From the NCBI GenBank assembly GCA_963921195.1, contig OY992538.1, positions 87,357,904-87,421,903 of the forward strand: a stretch of 64,000 bases of DNA. Reading direction: 5' to 3'. The stretch comes from Pegoplata infirma (lineage: Eukaryota > Arthropoda > Insecta > Diptera > Anthomyiidae). This document shows positions 56,489 through 64,000 of this stretch, piece after piece. The notes below the pieces were generated by a model. The model was not told the DNA's origin and did no database searches. It saw only the letters and a list, made by a program, of their open reading frames with translations. The position numbers and the translations under genes were made by a program. The number at the start of each line of letters is the position of its first letter. Position 1 is the first letter of the stretch.

Positions 56489-58058
56489 TAGAGATGGACG
56501 CGTGAGTGATTTTTGACTCACACTCACTCACGCTCACGAGAGGAATTTTTGAATCACGCACACTCACGCACAAGCATATTTTTTTTACTCACACTCACTC
56601 TCTCACTCACTCACTCACTCACTCACTCACTCACTCACTCACTCACTCACTCACTCACTCACTCACTCACTCACTCACTCACTCACTCACTCACTCACTC
56701 ACTCACTCACTCACTCACTCACTCACTCACTCACTCACTCACTCACTCACTCACTCACTCACTCACTCACTCACTCACTCACTCACTCACTCACTCACTC
56801 ACTCACTCACTCACTCACTCACTCACTCACTCACTCACTCACTCACTCACTCACTCACTCACTCACTCACTCACTCACTCACTCACTCACTCACTCACTC
56901 ACTCACTCACTCACTCACTCACTCACTCACTCACTCACTCACTCACTCACTCACTCACTCACTCACTCACTCACTCACTCACTCACTCACTCACTCACTC
57001 ACTCACTCACTCACTCACTCACTCACTCACTCACTCACTCACTCACTCACTCACTCACTCACTCACTCACTCACTCACTCACTCACTCACTCACTCACTC
57101 ACTCACTCACTCACTCACTCACTCACTCACTCACTCACTCACTCACTCACTCACTCACTCACTCACTCACTCACTCACTCACTCACTCACTCACTCACTC
57201 ACTCACTCACTCACTCACTCACTCACTCACTCACTCACTCACTCACTCACTCACTCACTCACTCACTCACTCACTCACTCACTCACTCACTCACTCACTC
57301 ACTCACTCACTCACTCACTCACTCACTCACTCACTCACTCACTCACTCACTCACTCACTCACTCACTCACTCACTCACTCACTCACTCACTCACTCACTC
57401 ACTCACTCACTCACTCACTCACTCACTCACTCACTCACTCACTCACTCACTCACTCACTCACTCACTCACTCACTCACTCACTCACTCACTCACTCACTC
57501 ACTCACTCACTCACTCACTCACTCACTCACTCACTCACTCACTCACTCACTCACTCACTCACTCACTCACTCACTCACTCACTCACTCACTCACTCACTC
57601 ACTCACTCACTCACTCACTCACTCACTCACTCACTCACTCACTCACTCACTCACTCACTCACAATCACGTGAGTATATTTAATACTACTCACACTCACGT
57701 TTACTCACACAAGCTTCACTCACGTTGACTCACACTCACGAAACTTATATTTATAAAAAAAAATTAAAAACTAAAATTTAGAAAATTTTACAAAATTTTA
57801 AGCAAAATTTAAAGTTCAGCGAACTTTTACAATTTTTTGTGCTTTTTTCGGGACGAAATCTTAAGTTTATCCAAATTTTAAAGTTTTTTTGTTACTTTTT
57901 TTGGTACGAAAGAAAATATAAAATGAAAATAAATCACGCACACTCACTCACGCAATTTTTTTTCCAACTCACACTCACTCACAATCACGGAAGTAAAATT
58001 GAATTTACTCACACTCACGCGTGAATCACGCTCTAATCTGCTCATGTGCCCATCTCTA
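56489..58058. mobile_element. hAT-type element, TAGAGATGG ends, with a giant TCAC array (1,570 bp)
   Basis: Ends TAGAGATGGACGCGTGAG and CTCATGTGCCCATCTCTA; exact 8-bp duplication CAGAAAAC at 56481-56488 and 58059-58066. The flanking non-repeat parts match 47229-47732. Confidence 0.93.
56603..57662. repeat. Perfect (TCAC)n tract, about 1,060 bp
   Basis: About 265 uninterrupted copies of the tetranucleotide. Every forward frame is open and reads a Thr-His-Ser-Leu cycle, which is a by-product of the repeat and not a gene. Confidence 0.97.
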
Positions 58059-58320
58059 CAGAAAACCTTTTACGACAAAAAAAATAATTTTTGGGATTAT
58101 GACCAACTAGTATAGTGGATTATGACCATTTGTTACGTGGTCATTATCCCCATAAATCTGGGAATTAGTCCGTTTTTTATTGGGATTATGTCCAAATTAT
58201 TTTCGGTCATAGTCCCCACTACCGTTATTGGGATTATGACCGAAATGAATTTGTTCAAAATCCACATTACGGAAATGGGGATTATGTCCGTGGGGATTAT
58301 ATCATGTCACCGAATAATTC

Positions 58321-59322
58321 CATACAAGCTCTGACTTTTCATTTGTTTGAAAAAAACTAAAAACAACTAACGAAAATAGTTGTTTGATATTTTTCATAGA
58401 AAATCATATTGATTTGGAGTTAAATACAACTAGCACGGATTTTTTTAAAACCAACAAACATGTAGAATTGTGGCGGGGATTTGGCTTGCGATAAATGTAT
58501 ATTAATTCACCATCATTTTAACACTATACTACCCTAACCAGAAAAGGTTCGTACCTCACCAAATATATAGAAAAATCTTTTAATTACAAAAAGTGGGAGT
58601 TAAAAGAAGCGGACATACAATCAAGCACACCTCTTTTCAAGATATTCGCTGTTAAAAAGTAAAAAAAAAAACAATAATTTCGCCCTTCTGGGGGTCCACT
58701 GTTATGTTGTTTCTAACAATTAGGAAAAATTTTTTTCATATAAAATGGACCTGCTGATTCCAAAACTGCAATCTAAATTTTATCTATCATGTTCCGTTTT
58801 TGAGTTATTCGCGTTTGAAAATTTTTCCAAATTAATATAAAATCAAGTCCTATTTGTTGGAAGCATGCGCGGGTACAAAGGGGGGGGGGGAAGGGGAATT
58901 CCCCCCAGACCAAATTTCAAAAAGAAAAAACAAGAGGAAAAAAAGAAAAAAAGTAAAAAGAAAAAAGTAAAGAAAAAAGAAAGAAGGAAGAAGCAAATTT
59001 TCTAAAAAAAATTTCGAAGTCCAAAAATTTTTGATAGAAAAAAATCTGAAAATTTTTATATGGAAAATTTTAAATTTTTAAAGGAAAACAGCTAAAATTT
59101 TCTGTGACAAATATCTGTCAATCTTATTATGAATTTTGGTATAAAAAAAGACTTAGAATATGTTTTTTTCTTTTGTATAGAATACAGGAGCTTAATTTTG
59201 TTTACATAAAAAATGTTTGTCTGCTACATAGAAACAGAAAAACATCTTAAAATCTTAAAAATGTTGATAGTCTAACGTATGTAAAACTTTTTTGGAAATT
59301 TCTTTCAGAATGGCTTAGAATC
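58321..59322. other. Unassigned sequence with a polypurine tract
   Basis: No gene recognised. G-run at about 58881-58891, then a purine-only or nearly purine-only stretch of about 75 bp (58918-58993). Confidence 0.4.
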
Positions 59323-59502
59323 GGGCCCCTGTAGGTTATTGGTAGCGTGCTAGCCTGTGCAACAGGGGTCGTGGGTTCGATTCCCCCCAAAACCCTTAGT
59401 CGAATTCTCTACAACGATTCGCCAGTCATTGTTACCAATTCTCGGTTAGGTTGAAACTAAAAATGATTTAAAGACTATTTTATTAAATTTAGAATATATT
59501 AA
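59323..59502 (+). mobile_element. tRNA-derived SINE, copy 2
   Basis: A box TAGGTTATTGG (59332-59342), B box GGGTTCGATTCCC (59373-59385), and the same body as copy 1 ending TTCTCGGTTAGGTTGAA. TTAGAATC at 59315-59322 and 59503-59510 is a probable target duplication, although that word is common in the surrounding array. Confidence 0.78.
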
Positions 59503-59510
59503 TTAGAATC

Positions 59511-61043
59511 TGAAAATTTTGGTTTGGAGAAATGATTCAGAAAATAAGAGTGTTGAATTTTTTAAAATTTAATATTTATAAGAAAATAAATAAAAAAATT
59601 GTCTCAGAATCTTAAATTTTGCTATGAGAAGTTGCCCGAATCTTTAAATTAGATGAAAAATGTGACTTAAGCGTTAATAGTACTTATAAACTTTTTAGTG
59701 AGTTTGGGAATTCTTCTACAAAAAAACTTTAAAAAAAAAATGTTTTGGGATTGAAAAATTTTTCTTTGTGAAAAATCTGGGACTTTTTCTATAGAAAAAA
59801 TGTCTTGGAAACAAGTCTCAGAATCAATGACTTTTTCTATAGGAAAAAGGTTTCGAAATCTGAGAAGTTTTAATTAGAAAAAAAGTCAGAATCTTAGACT
59901 TTTTTTATATAAGAAAAATATCTCAGAATCGGAGACTTTTTCTAAAGGAAAAAAGTCTCAGAATCCGGGAATTTTTCTTTAGGAAGCGGTCTTTGAATCT
60001 GAAACTTTTTCTATAGAAAAAAGTTTCAGAATCTGATACTTTTTCTGAAGGAAAAGTGTCGCACAATCTGAGATTTTTTTGAAAAGGAACAATTTAGATT
60101 CCGACTTTTTCTATAGGAAAAATCTCTCACTTTTTCTTTAGGGGAAAAAGTGCCAGAATTTATAGGAAAGGTCTGAGAGTCTGAGACTTTTTCTCTAGGA
60201 GTAAGGTCTCAAAATCTGATATTTTTTTTATAGGAAAAAGGTCTAAGAATCTGAGACTTTTTCTACAAAAAAAATGGTCTGAGAATCTGAGACTTATTCC
60301 ACAGACTAATACAGACTCGACATAAGTGACAGGTGTCAAAAAAGTAGTTCTGAACCATATGGTTAATATTTTCAAATTATTCTACGAATTAGGTTCGAAA
60401 GAGAAAACTAATATAACGCGCCATAAGAAAAATAGATGCCAGATCGGTTTTTGTTGTTTCACTAACTCCTAAGTAGTAGAAAAAAACGCTCTGTTTTCTC
60501 CTAAAATCGCTTAGTTTTTCCCCATTTTTTTTCATAAAACTCTACTGTCGAGTCTGTTTATAGTCTGTGCTTATTCTATAGGAAAAAGGTCTGAGAATCT
60601 GAGACTTTTTCTTTAGGAAAAAAGTCTTAGAATCTGAGAATTTTTCTATTTTTCTTTTTCTAGAGAAAAAAGGTCTCAGAATTTAAAATTTTTTCAGTAC
60701 GAAAGAAATCTAATAATAATAATTTTGTTTAGGAAAAACATCTCAAAAAAGCTTTAAAATATGAGACTTTTTCTGTAGTAAAAGGTCTCATGATCTGAGA
60801 CTTTTTCTGTAGAAAAAAATTCTTAGAATCTAAAAATTTTTCTAAACGAAAAAAGTCCCAAATTATGAGACATTTTTCGTAAAGAAGATGTCTTCGATTT
60901 TGAGAAATTTTCCCTATAAAAAATCATTTTATCACGAAAAATGTCACAACATGTGATATTTTCTATGTACTCGTAGGAAGAATTTCTTCTATTGAAAATT
61001 TGTCAAATTTGTGTAAAAATCTCTGACTTTTTCAAATAAAAAA
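59511..61043. repeat. Degenerate tandem array, unit about 45-50 bp
   Basis: Repeated 'aatctgagactttttctataggaaaaaggtct' words with heavy divergence. The MITE at 60300-60569 interrupts it. Short open frames here follow the repeat. Confidence 0.75.
60300..60569. mobile_element. MITE, CACAGACTA ends, 7-bp duplication (270 bp)
   Basis: CACAGACTAATACAGACTCG at the left and CGAGTCTGTTTATAGTCTGTG (complement) at the right; CTTATTC repeats at 60293-60299 and 60570-60576. Confidence 0.78.
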
Positions 61044-61045
61044 AT

Positions 61046-61185
61046 GCCTGCGAATTTTGTACTCTTGCCCAAAACATTAAATCATGATAATGTTTTGCGG
61101 AAGATTTGGGTGTACTTGCCAAAGTATAGTTTTTTAGAAAAAATAATGTTATATTACTTTGCTATTCCTGTTTTTGCTCGTGAAT
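61046..61185. repeat. Dispersed direct repeat, copy 1
   Basis: 'gcgaattttgtactcttgcccaaaacatta...' to 'ttatattactttgctattcc' recurs in the same direction at 63078-63208. An inverted partial copy is at about 26520-26640. Confidence 0.7.
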
Positions 61186-62356
61186 TTATGATTGTTTTAT
61201 TCGAAGTAAAAAAAAAATTCTTAACATTTTCTTTATACGGTAAGAAATGGTTAATATGCTCAAAAATATATTTCTCAAAATATTATAAAAATAACCTAAA
61301 AATTGTACTATGCTATTCCAAAAGCCAAAAAGCGGGATGAAGCGGGACTTTTGCTTAAAAAGCGGGATCGCAATTCAAGGCGGAATGAGACATCAAAAAG
61401 CGGGATGGTTGGTCATGTTAGGTATGCAAGATGCGGTATGACCGGTATTTATTTTCAGCAAATGCACTTGTAAAACGCCAAATTTCATGTAAATCGGTTC
61501 AGTAGTTTTTTATAAAAGAATAAAATAAGCAAATGTATAAAAAAGCCTTAAATTTACAAAAGAAAAAGAGGCGGGTATCCAATCAGGATGGCATATGACC
61601 TATATTGCCTTCCAAAAAATGCATTATCTGTATGCTAAATTTTTTCTGTTTTACTTTTCTTCTTTCAATAATGCACATTTAAAGAAATAAAGCTGAATTG
61701 ACAATTACATATTTACCATAAAAAGTTCTGAAATTTTTAAGTTTTTAAATAAGTGATAAATTATCAAAAATCCGTTACATTTTTTTTATTTTTTCCACAC
61801 AAAAAAATTCAGGAAAAATTATGTAAATTATGTTTTGTTACTTATATGCGATGTTGACACAATAATGAATTTGATACAAGAGAATTACAAAATTTTTTAT
61901 AAAATCCAATAATTCAATTGCAATTTGCTTAAAAAAATATTTTTTTTACTTTGATAGACAAATTTCTAAGCTTAAAAAAAAAATTTATAAAAAAATGTGG
62001 CCAGATTTTTGATAAATTGAGTTTTTTAAAAAATTAAAAATTGCAGAACTGGTTCTGAAAATTTTCCAAAATAAAATTTTTTTAATCGATAGCCAATAAA
62101 AAAATATACAAGACTGTAGATTTTTGCAGTTGTGGTGAATTCCGTTATAATTTGATAAATACTTCATCAAGGGAACTTTACACAAATTTTACAATTTTTC
62201 CAATATTTAACCACGTCTTCTTTGCCAAGTTTTTGAAAAATTTAATAACCAATATCGAAATTGTCTTAGATCCATATAGAGCTATCCAAACCACCTATTC
62301 AGACATTCATGGCACACGTGTATTTCTGTAGCGGACCATTTGGTGTGGAATACCTC
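61186..62356. mobile_element. Mixed region ending in half of a GAGGCATTCC-type palindrome
   Basis: From about 61750 the sequence follows one arm of the 14603 element (blocks 'ggttctgaaaattttccaaa', 'atcgatagcc') and ends GGTGTGGAATACCTC at 62356 before ATAT. The left half is not recognisable. 61186-61750 has no recognised feature. Confidence 0.55.
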
Positions 62357-63468
62357 ATATTTTCCCAGTGAATCACTATCTCTATGACAAATTTCGTGTG
62401 AATCGGTTCAATTGGTTTTTAAGTTAAATAGTAACAAACAGCATTTTATGTATATAGAAATCTTATGTTTACAAAAAGGGGGTGAAAAAAGAGGCGTGAC
62501 TTTCAATAAAGATTCGGTATGTCCTATATTTTTTTGCAGAAAATGCACTTATATACACTTAAAATAATTCTACAGTAAAAGTTTTATTACATGATTTTGT
62601 ACCTAAATCTACTAATAAGTTACTAATTACCAGTTAGGCTTGCCAGATCGAAAATGGTAAAAACCTTGACATTTAGAAAAAAAGATTGATTTTTCTAGAA
62701 AAAAAATCTAAAAAAAAAAAACAATTTCATTTAAATTAAATAATACTAAAGCGTTGGGACTTGGAATATTTAGATTTTTTTAAGCATTTTTGATTTGTGC
62801 AACAAAAATTTCGGGGAATCAAAAACCGACAATTTTCAAATAAAAAAGATCTTAAAATTAACTTAATAATATAATATAATAGCTTTTTATAACCCAGAAA
62901 CGCAATAGAAAAGGTTACAAAACTAATTGTTTGACACTTACAATTAGATAATAAAAAAAAAATTTATGGAAAAAAAAAAATTTTTATGAAAAAAAAATTT
63001 GATGAAAAAAAAAAAATTAATGGAAAAAAAAAATTATGAAAAAAAAAATTTATGAAAAAAATTGCTGAAAAATGCCTGCTAATTTTGTACTCTTGCCCAA
63101 AACATTAAGTCATAATAACGTTTTGCGGAAGATTTGGGTGTACTTGCCAAAGCAAAGTTTTTTTTAGAAAAAATAATGTTATATTACTTTGCTATTCCAT
63201 CCACAACAAATTTAAATATCAATCGAGGACCCCATTAAAAAACCAAAAGAGCTGTACGTTTCGTGAGTGCAAAAATAAGTGCAAAAAAGTGTTTTTACAT
63301 TTTGGAGAGTATAAAACAGAGCTTCTCGCTAACTTTTGCTTTGCGACCCCTTTTTAATATTTCAAATTTTTCCCCAAAAATGGGTCTCAAGTCCAAACAT
63401 GGACTCACTAGTTTTTGAGATCTTTAATTAGTGTAGAAAACACACAGAAGCGAAAATTGAGGGATGTA
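62357..63468. repeat. Repeat fragments, no gene
   Basis: Partial 29617-type MITE at about 62555-62635. A-rich array of 'aaaaaaaatttatg' at 62945-63070. Dispersed direct repeat copy 2 at 63078-63208. The rest is unassigned. Confidence 0.5.
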
Positions 63469-64000
63469 CACTCAAAAAAATACGTTAGTAGATTTACTAA
63501 TTTTTTTTGCTAATGCTAGTTAGCTAACTTTTAGCAAATTTTTAGTTGAGATTAGCATGTTAGCAAAAAATTCTTGTAAACTTCATTTAGCACATTAGCA
63601 ATTTTAAACAAACGTTGAACTAATTTCTTTTGCTAAATTTGAAATTGAGTTGACAACATTTTTACAAGATTTTTTGCTAACATTAGCAAAAATAAATGGT
63701 AATTTTTTTTTATTTTTAGAAAACTTAAAATGGCTCTATCTCGGAAACTAAGCCAGATAGAGCAAAATGGAGGGCATTTTTGGTTCTTAGAATCTCCATA
63801 CTTTCGCGGGTCCTCTTCACATGTGTGGACCCTAATGGGCCCTAACTTTGGATCCAAAAAAGTTAGCATTCCCGAAAATTTTAAAATGCTCATATCTCGG
63901 TAAATATTGCCGACACAACAAAAAGTCCAAAAGCATTTTTGTAGCCCTCAGTACGTAGAACAAGACCGCAAAATAGTCAAAAGCTCTCCGAGTAATATTT
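63469..64000 (-). mobile_element. Inverted copy of the left-edge element, cut by the window end
   Basis: TA at 63467-63468, then CACTCAAAAAAATACGTTAG; mirrors 582-1113 and runs off the window. Confidence 0.7.

Larger units (their letters stand above)
56158..58320. mobile_element. Foldback element, GAATAATTCGGTGACA ends, carrying a hAT-type insertion
   Basis: GAATAATTCGGTGACA at 56158 and complement ending at 58320. Arms are built from 'gggattatgaccga' and 'ggacataatcccc' words. Its loop has the CCGGC hairpin module (56400-56488) also seen in 17377-18244. No flanking duplication identified. Confidence 0.75.

Noticed and set aside
56506..57682. Open frames of almost 390 codons reading a Thr-His-Ser-Leu repeat
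   Set aside because: They are the translation of the perfect TCAC tract; every forward frame is open because the period is four bases without stop codons.
4499..59400. tRNA genes at the A/B-box sites (4499, 26790, 42118, 55499, 59332)
   Set aside because: Acceptor and anticodon stems do not pair properly, and each lies within a repeat element.
59743..61043. CRISPR-like appearance of the 45-50-bp array
   Set aside because: Units are degenerate with no unique spacers, and the genome is eukaryotic.
61044..61340. Open frame of 98 codons
   Set aside because: Its first half is the dispersed repeat also found at 63078-63208; no family resemblance.

Overview
This is a strongly AT-rich stretch of an insect genome, most likely a fly. 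Arthropod origin is shown by two RR-2 chitin-binding cuticle protein genes. A serpin with spliceosomal introns, a CAAA-ATG start context, a Jockey-clade LINE relic and a mariner-type relic agree with a dipteran. I see no bacterial features. Only three host genes are convincing; nearly everything else is transposon-derived, much of it inserted inside older insertions.

Layout. (1) 1-1.6 kb: repeat with a CACTCAAAA-type end. (2) 1.64-29.28 kb: one serpin gene in three exons (1639-2490, 16467-16608, 29143-29282; 377 codons after splicing) with introns of about 14.0 and 12.5 kb. Intron 1 is a deep nest of elements (CCCAG-ended element > CCCGAG-ended element > TA-target elements and a mariner relic > a further MITE). 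Intron 2 holds hairpin-ended repeats, large palindromic elements, hAT-type elements and a SINE. (3) 30.4-32.4 kb: a palindromic element made of an inverted array of about 170-bp units. (4) 32.4-40.1 kb: degenerate repeats containing a nearly complete non-LTR retrotransposon (33.76-38.95 kb) with endonuclease, RT and RNase H. (5) 40.1-55.9 kb: a large inverted duplication carrying two divergent copies of a His/Gly-rich cuticle protein gene (42989-43868 plus; 51134-52016 minus). The spacer holds a Jockey relic broken by two hAT-type elements and a MITE. Each arm received its own later insertions, so the arms give filled and empty sites that prove several target-site duplications. (6) 56.2-58.3 kb: a foldback element carrying a hAT-type element that contains about 1,060 bp of perfect TCAC repeat. 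(7) 58.3-64 kb: SINE, degenerate 45-50-bp arrays and small MITEs; the right edge is an inverted copy of the left-edge repeat.

The three host genes do not form a pathway. The most interesting material is in the mobile DNA: eight large palindromes that all show 4-bp target duplications (five of them ATAT), tRNA-like modules (B boxes and T-runs, most with an A box) carried inside three different terminal-inverted-repeat elements, and the dated insertion record of the inverted duplication. All boundaries were read by eye. Family names beyond those fixed by protein motifs or target-site duplications are inference.
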